Source: an uncultured Lachnospiraceae bacterium
GTDB lineage: Bacteria > Bacillota > Clostridia > Lachnospirales > Lachnospiraceae
Direction: 5' to 3'
Assembly (NCBI GenBank): GCA_902775485.1
Contig: CACYMJ010000007.1
Span: 1-64,000 of the forward strand
DNA length: 64,000 bases
Part shown: positions 15,411-25,252 of the stretch, in pieces
Layout of the letters: each line of letters opens with the position of its first letter
Numbering within the stretch: position 1 is the first letter of the stretch
Position numbers and translations under genes: made by a program
Notes under the pieces: generated by a model
Told to the model about the DNA's origin: nothing
Databases searched by the model: none
The model's input: the letters and a program-made list of their open reading frames with translations, nothing else

Positions 15411-17168
15411 ATGAGAAGATCATTGGGCATAAAATGTCTGCTTGTCCTGTCGCTTGCCGCGATCCTTCTGGAAGGCTGTAAGATATCGGACCTTAAGAAG
15501 TCAGATGATGAGCAGGAAATAAAAAAGATAAGCGTATCCGTCGAAAATCCGGTAAGAGCCGATCTCGAGATCACGGGCGATTTTATCGGAAGCGTGTCTG
15601 CGAATTCCACGGTCAACGTGGTTTCAAAGCTTTCCGGGGACGTTACAAATACATATTTTGAAGTGGGCGATCACGTAAACGCAGGCGATCTGATGTTTAC
15701 GATAGACGATACTTCGGCACAGATATCCTTGAAGCAGGCGAAGGCAGCGCTTGATTCAAGCAGGGCTTCTCTCGGCTCTGCCAAGGCGGGACTTGAAGCG
15801 GCCAGGGAGTCAAATACTTATACGACCGCCCAGGTGACACAGCAGTGGGGAACAGCTGCGACCAATGAGATGCAACTTGCCAATGCGGTCGATTCGGCCA
15901 AATACGGATTGATGAACGCATCCGCCAATAATGATGCAGCCGCGAAGCAGCTTGATTATATCCGCAGCCAGATATCCGATATTGATGACCAGATAGGCAA
16001 GCTTGAAGATAACAAAAAGAATATGGAGAACTATGTCAGTTATCTGACAGAGATAAAGAGTATTTATCTGGCTATATCCGCATGTGAAGGTGTGGCGGAT
16101 CCGCCGGGACAATTACAGCAAGTTTATACCAGGTACGGGATTGCCGGCCTGAGTCCAACCGATCCCGAAGCCGCATCCAAAACATATCTTCAGATGAACA
16201 CGGGCGCATCTTCCGTTGAAGAACTTGAATCCATGATATCGGGTGCCGCCTCCGCGGCATCCGCAACAGACAGTCTCGAAGATGCCAAGGACCAGCTTCT
16301 TGTCAGTAAGGCGCAGGCCGAGGTTGCCAAGACAGCGGCATCTACCGGAGTGTGCCAGGCTCAGGAGGCTGAGGCTCTTGCACAGAGGATGCTTGATGAT
16401 TACAGGAATTACACGCTTGCTACGATAATAACAGGCGGAAAAGCCCAGCTGGCCGGTGCCAATTCCCAGGTAGCAACAGCCGAGGCGGGAGTGAAGCAGG
16501 TCCAGGCAGGTGTTGCCCAGGCCGAGACAGGAGTCGAGGCGGCCCAGCTCCAGCTTGATTATGCAAATGTCAAAGCCCCGGTATCGGGAATAGTAACTTC
16601 CAAAAATATAACGGTCAATAACATGACGGCAGCGGGCTCACCTGCTTACGTCATTACGGCCGATGACACACAGTATGTGGACTTCTATGTATCCGAGGCA
16701 GTCATGGAAAGGCTCATGGTCGGCCAGGAGATCACCGTTACGAGAAACGGAAGCACATACAAGGCGAAGATCACGGAAAATGCGGGCGTGACCGATGTCA
16801 CAAACGGCCTTTTCTTTGTTAAGGCACAGATCCTGCCGGGCGGGGACAGGCTCATTAACGGAACAAAGGTAAAGCTTACGCTTGCGACAGACAGCAGAAG
16901 TTCGGTAGTCACGATCCCGGTTGATTCGGTCTACTATCTTAACGAACAGGCATATGTATACCGGTATCAGAACGGCAAAGCGGTAAAAACCGATGTTACG
17001 ACCGGAATATCGGATGGCGAGCGGATAGAGATAACAGAAGGACTCAGTGAGCAGGACAGCGTGATCACGACCTGGGCGAGCCAGTTAAGGGACGGAATGG
17101 ACGTTACGACCGGAGACGATGATACGGACCCGGGTAAAATAGAGGTACTAAATGAGATCTCTGATTAA
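15411..17168 (+). CDS. RND efflux periplasmic-adaptor-like lipoprotein
   Basis: This is a 585-residue membrane fusion protein (HlyD/AcrA class). The start at 15411 has GGGAGA ahead and gives a clean lipoprotein signal, with lipobox LEGC and Cys23. A barrel-sandwich half (SVENPVRADLEITGDFIGSV ... VGDHVNAGDLMFTID) is followed by a very long Ala/Gln-rich helical hairpin (about 105-375), the second lipoyl half (LDYANVKAPVSGIVTSKNI) and a beta-barrel and C-terminal domain. Gram-positive adaptors of this kind link a pump to the cell surface. It overlaps the RND pump gene by 17 bases, so the two are coupled. The substrate is not predictable. Confidence 0.92.
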   Translation: MRRSLGIKCLLVLSLAAILLEGCKISDLKKSDDEQEIKKISVSVENPVRADLEITGDFIGSVSANSTVNVVSKLSGDVTNTYFEVGDHVNAGDLMFTIDDTSAQISLKQAKAALDSSRASLGSAKAGLEAARESNTYTTAQVTQQWGTAATNEMQLANAVDSAKYGLMNASANNDAAAKQLDYIRSQISDIDDQIGKLEDNKKNMENYVSYLTEIKSIYLAISACEGVADPPGQLQQVYTRYGIAGLSPTDPEAASKTYLQMNTGASSVEELESMISGAASAASATDSLEDAKDQLLVSKAQAEVAKTAASTGVCQAQEAEALAQRMLDDYRNYTLATIITGGKAQLAGANSQVATAEAGVKQVQAGVAQAETGVEAAQLQLDYANVKAPVSGIVTSKNITVNNMTAAGSPAYVITADDTQYVDFYVSEAVMERLMVGQEITVTRNGSTYKAKITENAGVTDVTNGLFFVKAQILPGGDRLINGTKVKLTLATDSRSSVVTIPVDSVYYLNEQAYVYRYQNGKAVKTDVTTGISDGERIEITEGLSEQDSVITTWASQLRDGMDVTTGDDDTDPGKIEVLNEISD

Positions 17169-20100
17169 GACCAGCCTGAATCGTCCCGTGGCAGTGATCA
17201 TCATCATAGCGGGACTTATCATCTTCGGGATCGGTTCGGTAGCCGGAATGTCCTTACAGCTTATTCCGGATATGGAAATGCCGATGGTGATGATACAGAC
17301 CGTTTATCCCATGGCAGGGCCGGAGGATGTTGAAAGGCTTGTTACCAAAAAGATAGAGGACGGGTGCGGGTCTTTATCGGGACTTGATACGACCTATTCA
17401 TATTCGAGGGAGAATGTGTCCATAGTTCTCCTGCAGTTCGAGTACGGCACAAATATCGATGATGCCTATATGGATGTCAGGGAAGCGCTTGATACGGTAA
17501 AGCCGAATCTTCCCGAAGAGGTAAAAGATCCCGTCGTTGCCACGATGGATTTTAATGCTGCAGCTGTCATGCAGCTGTCGGTCAATTCCTCGACCGAGGA
17601 CGTAAGCGAATTCGTGGAAGAGACCTTAAGGCCCGAGCTTGACAAGATAAGTACCATCACACAGGTGGATGTCAGCGGTGGCTTGGAAGACTACATATCC
17701 ATAGAACTCATTCCCGAAAATCTGAAGCAGTATAATGTCAGCGTCAACACCGTTACCCAAACGGTGGGAAGCGCAAACTTCACATATCCCGCGGGTTCGG
17801 CAAAGCATGGCGGCCAGCAGGTGGATCTGAGTTCACAGGTTGAATACAAAACCCCCGAAGAACTCCGGCAGATCCCGATAACAACGGCAACGGGACAGAC
17901 CATCCATCTGTCGGATATCGCAAATGTCCACTATGCGTCAAAAAAAGCAAGTTCATACAGCCGTTTTAAGGGTTCTGACAATTTAAGCGTTGCCATATCC
18001 AAACAGCAGTCTGCATCTGCCGTAACGGTTTCCGGTCAGGTAACAAAGCTTTTGGACCGTCTTAAGACCAGATATCCCGATATTGATATAACAGTGGTTT
18101 ATGACAGTGCAGATATAATAAAATCTTCGCTTAAGACTATCGCGGAAACGCTTCTTCTGGGCATTGTTATCACGATGTTCGTTCTGTTCGTGTTCTTTAG
18201 GGACATAAAGGGAAGCCTTATCGTCGGATCTTCCATGCCGGTGTCGCTTCTTCTTACATTCCTGCTCATGAGCTTCATGGGATTTTCCCTCAACATGATC
18301 ACCATGGGAGCACTTGTCATAGCGATAGGAATGATGGTCGATAACTCCATAGTCGTGCTTGAGATGTGCTTCAGAAAAAGGGATGACGGACTTGATTACA
18401 AGGAAGCGGCATATGAAGGAACACGGATAGTGCTCAATTCCATCATTGCTTCGACGATCACCACGATCGTTGTATATCTGCCGCTTGCGATGATGAAGGA
18501 TCTGTCGGGACAGCTGTTCGGACAGCTCGGTTATACGATAGTATTCGCACTCGCGGCTTCCCTTATATCGGCCATTACTCTTGTGCCTTTGTGCTTTTCA
18601 TTTTACAAGCCGGTTGAGAAGAAAGAATCCGCGGTCAACCGTTTTCTTGACAGGTTCTCGGAAGGGTATTCGAAAGTCCTGGCAAAGTTCCTGAATCATA
18701 AGGTATTAACGGCAATCCTGGCAATTGTGATATTCGTCGTATCCATTGTGCTGATAAAGTTTATCAATACGCAGCTTTTCCCCAATACGGATGAGGGACA
18801 GATAGGGATCACGATAACTTACAGACCGGGGACGGATATCGCTACGGTTGACGAGAAGGTCAGACAGATCGAGGAATTTGTCAAAAACAGCGAGTATATA
18901 GATGATTACTCGGGAAGCGCCCGTAATACAACGGGAACGGTAAATGCATATGTTGCCGATACAGCGGATAAGACCACGGCACAGATAGTTGACGAGTTCA
19001 CGCGGGAACTTGAGGTATATGCCGACAACTGCGAGATAGCGGTTGAGGCAACTTCATCGATGGGTATCACATCTCTCGGAGGCGGCAATACATATGAGGT
19101 CGCGTTTGAGGGAACGGATCTTGATGACCTTCGAAGAACGCTCATCGAGGTGGATTCCATAGTGATGAATGTGGAAGGAGTCATAAGCTCAACATCGTCA
19201 ATGGGAAATACCGCATCGCGGGTGAAGATAGATATCGATCCGATCAACGCGGCAGCAAACGGACTGACTCCGGTTATGATAGGAGCATCCCTTAATACCG
19301 CCATCAACGGTTCGGATGCGATGAAGGTCACTATAGATGACAAGACATATCAGATCACGGTCGAATACCCGAGGGACGAATATGAGACCGTTAACGATGT
19401 TGAAAATATGTTCATCACAAACACAAGGGGCAGCGATGTTCCGTTAAGAGATGTGGCAACCCTCGTTTATACGGACTCGCCGCAGCAGATCACAAGGCAG
19501 AACGGCAGGTATTATGCGTCCGTTACCGCAACGGTCAGATCCGACGAGAAAGCCGAAGTTACGGAAGCGATAGAGGATGCACTTTCGGATTATGTGCCGC
19601 CAAGGACGGTCGAGAAGACCGAAAACCAGACAACCGAGATGATGAACGATGAATTCGCATCGATACTCAAGGCCATTGCAACCGCCATAATACTCGTATA
19701 TATGGTCATGGCGATAGAGTTTGAAAATCTCAGATATTCCGGAATGGTAATGTTCTGTATCCCGTTTTCGCTCATAGGATCGATATTGCTGCTGCTTATA
19801 ACAAGAGGACTGCTGTCAATGGTCTCCCTTATGGGATTTTTGATGCTGATAGGTATCGTTGTCAACAACGGTATCATATTTGTCGATTATACAAACCAGC
19901 TTCGCGACGGCGGCATGCCGACTGCCGATGCACTTGTTGAAACGGGAAAATCGAGGCTGCGCCCGATACTCATGACGACTCTTACAACGATCCTGTCTAT
20001 GATCCCGATGGCACTCGGTCTTGGCAGAAACGGTGAACTTATGCAGGGAATGGCGCTTGTTATATGCGGGGGCTTGCTTGCATCGACCGTACTTACCCTT

Positions 20101-20217
20101 CTGCTGCTCCCGACCTTCTATATGATCATTCACAAGCATAATAAGGAAAGAAGAAACAGAAAAGAAAGGAAGAAGAAAAAGGCGGAAATAAAGGAACTGA
20201 CAGAGGTAAAATTGTAA
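17152..20217 (+). CDS. RND-family efflux transporter (AcrB/HAE1-like)
   Basis: This 1021-residue proton-driven exporter has the AcrB plan of two repeats. Helix 1 (RPVAVIIIIAGLIIFGIGSV) is followed by a large outside loop with the porter signature YPMAGPEDVERLVTKKIED, then a helix bundle holding GALVIAIGMMVDNSIVVLE, whose acidic residue lies in the proton relay. The second half mirrors this, with MGFLMLIGIVVNNGIIFVDY and a basic C-terminal tail. It overlaps the adaptor gene by 17 bases. Full-length RND pumps in Firmicutes work without an outer membrane; the substrate could be a lipid, a bile acid-like compound or a drug. A truncated LytS kinase gene follows, which may once have been a regulator. 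Confidence 0.93.
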   Translation: MRSLIKTSLNRPVAVIIIIAGLIIFGIGSVAGMSLQLIPDMEMPMVMIQTVYPMAGPEDVERLVTKKIEDGCGSLSGLDTTYSYSRENVSIVLLQFEYGTNIDDAYMDVREALDTVKPNLPEEVKDPVVATMDFNAAAVMQLSVNSSTEDVSEFVEETLRPELDKISTITQVDVSGGLEDYISIELIPENLKQYNVSVNTVTQTVGSANFTYPAGSAKHGGQQVDLSSQVEYKTPEELRQIPITTATGQTIHLSDIANVHYASKKASSYSRFKGSDNLSVAISKQQSASAVTVSGQVTKLLDRLKTRYPDIDITVVYDSADIIKSSLKTIAETLLLGIVITMFVLFVFFRDIKGSLIVGSSMPVSLLLTFLLMSFMGFSLNMITMGALVIAIGMMVDNSIVVLEMCFRKRDDGLDYKEAAYEGTRIVLNSIIASTITTIVVYLPLAMMKDLSGQLFGQLGYTIVFALAASLISAITLVPLCFSFYKPVEKKESAVNRFLDRFSEGYSKVLAKFLNHKVLTAILAIVIFVVSIVLIKFINTQLFPNTDEGQIGITITYRPGTDIATVDEKVRQIEEFVKNSEYIDDYSGSARNTTGTVNAYVADTADKTTAQIVDEFTRELEVYADNCEIAVEATSSMGITSLGGGNTYEVAFEGTDLDDLRRTLIEVDSIVMNVEGVISSTSSMGNTASRVKIDIDPINAAANGLTPVMIGASLNTAINGSDAMKVTIDDKTYQITVEYPRDEYETVNDVENMFITNTRGSDVPLRDVATLVYTDSPQQITRQNGRYYASVTATVRSDEKAEVTEAIEDALSDYVPPRTVEKTENQTTEMMNDEFASILKAIATAIILVYMVMAIEFENLRYSGMVMFCIPFSLIGSILLLLITRGLLSMVSLMGFLMLIGIVVNNGIIFVDYTNQLRDGGMPTADALVETGKSRLRPILMTTLTTILSMIPMALGLGRNGELMQGMALVICGGLLASTVLTLLLLPTFYMIIHKHNKERRNRKERKKKKAEIKELTEVKL

Positions 20218-20253
20218 TGACTATGTATTGTCTGCGGTGTATAATCACAATGT

Positions 20254-21150
20254 ATGACTAAAGAGATCCGCAACATTAATTTGATATTTGCAGCGGCCGG
20301 ATTTGCGATGTCCGCTCTGGGCCTTATACACACGTTCGTCGGCCGCTTTGTGGAAAAGAGGGCCAAGGCCTTTTTTATCCATCTTTTTGTCGTTCTTAAT
20401 GTTTATGTACTGTCGATCCTTCTAAGGGAGCTGACATATGATCGTACGGGAGACGGATGGGTCACATTCTCACGCGCTCTCTTTTTTGCCCAGGGAATAC
20501 TGGCTGCAACGATCACTATCATTATTACGGCATTTCTTCTTGACCAGTGCGGAATAAGACCATACAAAAAGAATGCTTTGTTCTGCATCTCCATTGCGTT
20601 GTATGTACTGTATGCGCTGCTTCTTATCTCCAATATCTTCACGAAAAAACTGTACTATATCGATGATTTCAACAATTATACCCGGGAAGAATGGTTTCCG
20701 ATCCTTATAACCCCCACAGTGTTCATAATGATCATAAACCTGATCATTTTGTTTCAGAACAGAAATAAGATTTCCAGATGGCAAAAGAGGGCATTTTTCA
20801 TTTATTCGATCGTGCCGATGATTTCAATGATGATCCAGGCATTTGTGTTCGGCGTTCATCTTATCGCACTTTCATCGGTCATAGCGGCGCTGTTTGCGCT
20901 TACATACATAATCTACGATCAGACAGAGCGCTTTTATAAGGTTGAGGGCGAGAACGAAAAGCTCAAAACAGAGATCATGCTCGCACAGATCCAGCCGCAC
21001 TTCCTGTTTAATTCACTGACAACGATCAAAAATCTGTGCCGAAAGGATCCGGAAAAAGCTGAAGAGGGTATATCACAGTTTACCGAATACCTTCGCCACA
21101 ACATGGATTCGCTTACGATAGAAAGGCCTATCCCGTTCAGTGAGGAATTT
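20254..21150 (+). pseudogene. LytS/YesM-type sensor kinase gene, 3' end lost
   Basis: The reading frame encodes seven or eight membrane helices, then the His_kinase motif MLAQIQPHFLFNSL with His249 and an intact LRHNMDS region. Homology ends at about 21150 (IPFSEEF), where the family normally continues into the linker and HATPase domain. The open frame runs on to 21261 across the tRNA-Gly promoter and gene with no family similarity, so the last ~37 codons are fortuitous. Without an ATP-binding domain the product cannot act as a kinase. The missing C-terminal part and a LytTR partner are not found elsewhere in the window. TATAAT at 20240-20245 lies only 8 bases before the ATG. Confidence 0.85.
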
Positions 21151-21201
21151 TGTATATCTTCCTTACAAGAACATTTATTGATATCTTGGTCAATTGTTTG
21201 C

Positions 21202-21230
21202 TTGACAAGAAGAGCTATTCTTGATAGAAT
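21202..21230 (+). promoter_or_regulatory. Sigma-A promoter of tRNA-Gly
   Basis: TTGACA (21202-21207), a 17-base spacer and TAGAAT (21225-21230), 10 bases before the mature tRNA. It lies inside the spurious tail of the broken kinase frame, which shows that this tail is not coding. Confidence 0.9.
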
Positions 21231-21240
21231 TCGATACGTT

Positions 21241-21311
21241 GCAGGTGTGGTTCAATGGTAGAACACCAGCCTTCCAAGCTGGTAACGTGGGTTCGATTCC
21301 CATCACCTGCT
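21241..21311 (+). tRNA. tRNA-Gly (anticodon TCC)
   Basis: Acceptor GCAGGTG pairs with CACCTGC with discriminator T. The anticodon loop CTTCCAA holds TCC at 21273-21275, and the T-loop is GTTCGATTC. CCA is not encoded. It marks the left edge of a 4-kb accessory region and lies where the kinase gene is broken. Confidence 0.96.
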
Positions 21312-21668
21312 CTTTTTTATTGCCCCAAAGCCTCTCACTGAGCGACTTTGGGGATTTCTCATTATTAGAACACACTGTGTTCTGCTATGTTCTCAGAACA
21401 CACCTGACACACATACAGGCTTATTTAGGCACCTTTCTACCTTCCAAAGACCAAATTAGCCTTCTGAAGAGATTCGCTTCTCCCTCTATCCGACAAGTAA
21501 ATAACAGAGCATTGAAGAACATGTCAAGTGTTTTTAGTACAAGGGGCAAGGTTCTGATGTACAATTGCTCGATTGACAATCGTCCAAACACTCGAGTATA
21601 ATATAGCCAAATACTCGGATGAACAAATCTGAATGTATGATAATCACGGAAATACGGGAGAAATCATT
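21312..21668 (+). other. Intergenic region after tRNA-Gly
   Basis: No gene is supported in this 357-base stretch. It begins with TCTTTTTTAT and a perfect 8-bp inverted repeat CCCCAAAG/CTTTGGGG (21323-21353), which may serve as the tRNA terminator region. The rest is AT-rich. A consensus promoter for the next gene (21573-21602) overlaps an inverted repeat (21593-21617). I searched by eye for a second copy of the tRNA-Gly 3' end as an attachment site and did not find one. Confidence 0.5.
21573..21602 (+). promoter_or_regulatory. Promoter and inverted repeat of the DUF4143 ATPase gene
   Basis: TTGACA (21573-21578), an 18-base spacer and TATAAT (21597-21602). The inverted repeat CGAGTAT (21593-21599) / ATACTCG (21611-21617) covers the -10 box and the start site, a layout fit for a repressor operator. 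Confidence 0.75.
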
Positions 21669-22940
21669 ATGAAGGAGTATTATCAGAGAATATCAGATAA
21701 AGTGCTAATAAATCACTTAGAGTCTAAAGGTGCCGTTCTTATAGAAGGGGCTAAGTGGTGTGGAAAGACAACAACCGCAAAGCACGCTGCAAAAAGCTAT
21801 ATTGAAATGGATAGACCGGATTTAACTGAACAATATCAGCAGATGGCAAGGATAAAACCTTCAAATCTTCTTGAGGGAGAAGTTCCGCATTTAATTGACG
21901 AATGGCAGATTGCACCAAATATTTGGAATGCGGTTAGATATGAAGTGGATCAAAGAGGGGATTTCGGCCAGTTTATACTAACCGGATCATCAGTACCCGC
22001 AAAGTTAGACGAGAGTACACATACCGGAACAGGTCGAATTGTTCGTATGAGGATGCGGCCAATGTCTTTGTATGAATCAAAAGACTCTACGGGTCAAGTG
22101 TCGCTTCAGGATTTATTTGATGGTAAAGAGATATCTGCCACGGACAGTCATTCCATAGAGGATATTGCATTTTTAATATGCAGAGGCGGTTGGCCATCTG
22201 CTTTAGATAGGCCGGAGAAAGTAGCTCTGAAGCAAGCATTTGATTATTTTGATGCCGTTGTGAATGATGATATTTCCAGAGTTGATGACGTAAAAAGGAA
22301 TCCGGAAAGAACAAAGCGCTTGATGAAATCATATGGAAGGAACATAGCTACTCAAGCTGCACTTGAAACAATCCGTGAAGATATAATAAGCAATGATGTT
22401 GAAACATTCGACAAAGAGACATTATATTCATATTTGAATGCTTTGGCTAAGATTTTTGTAATAGAGGACTCTCCTGCATGGAATCCAAATTTAAGATCTA
22501 AAACAGCAATAAGAACTTCAGATACCAGATATTTTGTGGATCCATCCATTGCTGTTGCCGCATTGGGATTAGGTCCGAACGATTTGGTAAATAATTTGGA
22601 ATATATGGGATTGATATTTGAAAATCTTTGTGTTCGAGATTTAAGAGTGTATGCTGATTCGTTGGATGGAAGTGTTTATCATTATAGAGATAAAACCGGG
22701 CTTGAATGTGATGCTGTCGTTCACCTGAGAAACGGAAGTTATGGATTAATAGAGGTTAAGCTCGGAGGAGATAAGTTAATAAATGAAGGAGCCCAGACTC
22801 TTATTAAACTGGCAAACAAAATAGATACGGACAAAATGAAAGTACCTTCATTTTTGATGGTTTTATGTGGTGTAGCCCCGTTTGCTTACAAACGCGAGGA
22901 TGGAGTTTTTGTTGTTCCTGTTACATGCTTAAAAGATTAA
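21669..22940 (+). CDS. AAA_14/DUF4143-type ATPase
   Basis: This 423-residue protein belongs to the large, poorly understood family of P-loop ATPases with a C-terminal DUF4143 domain. It has Walker A GAKWCGKTTTA (27-37), the family box HLIDEWQIAPNIWNAVRYEVD and the sensor-like FILTGSS. Near the end, GLECDAVVHLRNGSYGLIEVKLGG has the D-x(n)-E-x-K pattern of a PD-(D/E)xK nuclease-like fold. The start at 21669 has GGGAGA ahead. Base composition is visibly more AT-rich than in the flanking core genes, which fits acquisition with the neighbouring mobile elements. The family is common in genomic islands; its role is not established. Confidence 0.88.
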   Translation: MKEYYQRISDKVLINHLESKGAVLIEGAKWCGKTTTAKHAAKSYIEMDRPDLTEQYQQMARIKPSNLLEGEVPHLIDEWQIAPNIWNAVRYEVDQRGDFGQFILTGSSVPAKLDESTHTGTGRIVRMRMRPMSLYESKDSTGQVSLQDLFDGKEISATDSHSIEDIAFLICRGGWPSALDRPEKVALKQAFDYFDAVVNDDISRVDDVKRNPERTKRLMKSYGRNIATQAALETIREDIISNDVETFDKETLYSYLNALAKIFVIEDSPAWNPNLRSKTAIRTSDTRYFVDPSIAVAALGLGPNDLVNNLEYMGLIFENLCVRDLRVYADSLDGSVYHYRDKTGLECDAVVHLRNGSYGLIEVKLGGDKLINEGAQTLIKLANKIDTDKMKVPSFLMVLCGVAPFAYKREDGVFVVPVTCLKD

Positions 22941-22989
22941 AAGTTCTGAATAAAAGAATAACAGCTGATGGCTATTTTCGTTTTCGCGG

Positions 22990-23040
22990 CTGACAAGAGA
23001 ACGTTCGTTCGATATAATCAAGATATCGAACAGTTGTTCC
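22990..23040 (+). promoter_or_regulatory. Transposase promoter with two LexA-box-like sites
   Basis: CTGACA (22990-22995), 17 bases and TATAAT (23013-23018) form a promoter. In the spacer lies GAAC-GTTC-GTTC (22999-23010), and just past the start site lies CGAAC-AGTT-GTTCC (23027-23040). The second matches the Bacillus DinR/LexA consensus CGAACRNRYGTTYC at all but one position. The two sites straddle the -10 box. Confidence 0.6.
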
Positions 23041-23056
23041 CATGGAGGCCTCGCAT

Positions 23057-24054
23057 ATGTCAGAACTGAAAGATGTCATAACTTCATACAACAACCTGTC
23101 ATTCAGTGATCGTATTGTGTTTTATACCACCATCTCAAATGATATAGCGATCTCAGATGACACGCAATCTTTTTTGATAGAGAGCGAAGGAATGCATGTT
23201 GTAAAAAACGGAAAGAGGAAAGATGGTGTACAGCGGTTCCTGTGTCGGGACTGCCACAGGTCTTTTATCGCCAGTACTGATTCCATCACCTCCCGCACAA
23301 GAAAGTCCATTTCTGTTTGGGCGACATACTTAAAGTGTATGCTGGATCAAAAAACGCTGAAACAGTCTTCTGCGGAATGTGATATTTCTATATCCACCGC
23401 CTTTACCTGGCGGCATAAGATATTGGATACCTTAAGCGAATTGACAGAGAAAGCCTATCTGACAGGTGTTGTTGAAGCAGATGAAACGTTTTTCAACGTG
23501 TCATTTAAGGGTAACCATAATAGAAGCCGTGATTTTTCCATGCCCGCGGGAACGATGTTCATGCCAACGGATTGTCGTCAGCGAAAGTCTGTGTTCCCTG
23601 CGCAGTCAATGATGCCGGCATTTCCTATGCAAAAACCGGAAAGCTGGGAAAAATCAGTTCGGATTGCATCAAAGAGATTTTCGAAAAAAAGATCGCCCCG
23701 CATGCGGTTCTGTGCACAGACAAAGAACGTGCCTATCTGAAATTGGCAGAACTAAATGAACTGAATCTGATACAGATGGATACTGACTGCCGTACGATCT
23801 CAAAAGATGGAAGAAATTATGGGATCCAGCGGATCAACGCCTATCATAGCCGTCTGAAACTATTCATCTGCAGATTTCACGGGGTATCGACAAAGCACCT
23901 TGGCAATTATATCGTATGGAATGACCTTTTATCAAGGAACCACAGAAACAAAGAGGCTTTCTTTGGTCAGTTATTAGGTCAGCTGCTCTGTGCCAGGATC
24001 ACAAGATATGGGCAAGATATCCCGCGCCGACCATCCCTGCCTGTCGCTGCATGA
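23057..24054 (+). pseudogene. IS1595-like (ISXO2-type) transposase, frameshifted
   Basis: The first frame (start ATG 23057, GGAGG ahead) gives the second half of an N-terminal zinc ribbon (KNGKRKDGVQRFLCRDC), a helix-turn-helix and the first acidic block GVVEADETFFN. Around 23540-23560 the homology switches to another frame, which continues GLSSAKVCVPCAV, then VLCTDKERAY with the second Asp, then YHSRLKLFICRFHGVSTKHLGNY. It ends at 24054. The first CxxC pair of the zinc ribbon is also missing. The shift makes an inactive gene unless ribosomal frameshifting occurs; I saw no clear slippery heptamer. The promoter carries LexA-box-like sites. Confidence 0.8.
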
Positions 24055-25252
24055 AAGCGATGCGCGGCAAACATAAGGAACTATTTAAAAAGATAGATGC
24101 GTACTGCTACAGAGCAAAGAACCTGTCAAACTCCGTGCAGTACCTGATCTGCCAATGCTACCGGATACATCAGAAACTGAAAAATGGCGAGATCCCGGAT
24201 CAATGGGAGCAGGAATTGATCGATAACACGAATCATGCCATCACTGCATACAATGACGGGAGGGAGGAAAAGAAAAAACTAAAACACGTTGATGCAGATA
24301 ATGGTTTTGTCGCAGATGCATATTTTCTCAGCTGGCACATGAAAACATGGGACGTTTATAAGGCAATGCCCTATGCAACCTGCAGCCAGATCTGTATCCA
24401 GGAAAAGTGCAGGCAGTGGAAGTCTTTTTATCAGGCAAAAAAAGAGTATCTTAAGGATCCTGATAAGTTTCTGGGAGTTCCGAGAAAACCGGGATACCTG
24501 GATCCGATGAAAGGTCGCGACAGCCTTGTGATCACAAGCCAGAACTTCTCCATCGATGAGGATGACCGGATCACTATGCCGGGATTTATAAAAGAGATCA
24601 AGCTAAAGGCAAAACACAGGTCCGTAAGACAGATCCGTATCAAGACTGATAAGAACAGCATCCGCATCATGCTCATGTATGAACAGGAAACGGAAAGTAT
24701 CAGATCAGATGGAAATATCATGGGTATCGACCTTGGTGTGGATAACCTGGTCACGGCAAGCCTGTCATCAGGCGGCACTCCGTTCATCATTAACGGCCGC
24801 CCCCTGAAATCCATCAACAGATACTACAATAAGCGAAAAGGCCTCCTGCAGGAGATAGCAAAAAGAAGTAACCGCCTGGATATCACAAACAGGATGGAGC
24901 GGCTGACAGAAAAAAGGAACAACAAGGTAAAGGATTATCTCCATAAAGCAAGCCGCAAGATCATCGAACTTGCAAAAACAAGCCAGACCTTTGTATCCAT
25001 CCCATACAGGATGCTGATCGATATGATACGCTATAAGGCAGAACTTATCGGCATTAAAGTAAGCGTCGTGAAAGAAAGTTATACGAGCGGGACCAGTTAT
25101 CTTGATGGCGAAATCCCTGAAAAGGATTTTTATGATGCTACGCGACGGGTAAAATCAATGCCGATGTAAATGCTGCCTATCAGATCATAAAGGCCGGAGG
25201 ATACAAAAATCTTCCGATCAAAGAAAAAGTCATAAGACTCAATGTAGCCTGA
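24051..25252 (+). pseudogene. tnpB: TnpB-family RNA-guided nuclease gene with deletions
   Basis: The open frame 24051-25169 shows the TnpB helical N-domain, then the RuvC-I motif GIDLGVDNLVTA. After KIIELAKTS the text jumps to QTFVSIPYRM; relatives carry about 30 residues here (the IGxNxxWKQ segment of the second RuvC block), so there is an in-frame deletion. After DATRR the frame is lost: the expected ending, GKINADVNAAYQIIKAGGYKNL with the RuvC-III Asp, is found in a different frame from 25148 to the stop at 25250-25252. The encoded protein therefore lacks the second and third catalytic blocks and should be dead as a nuclease. Confidence 0.82.

Noticed and set aside
21221..21601. 126-codon frame over tRNA-Gly
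   Set aside because: It contains the tRNA-Gly gene and a gene-free stretch, with no protein family signal.
23530..23570. Programmed frameshift in the IS1595-like transposase
   Set aside because: No slippery heptamer or stimulating hairpin was recognised where the frames meet; a disabling mutation is simpler.
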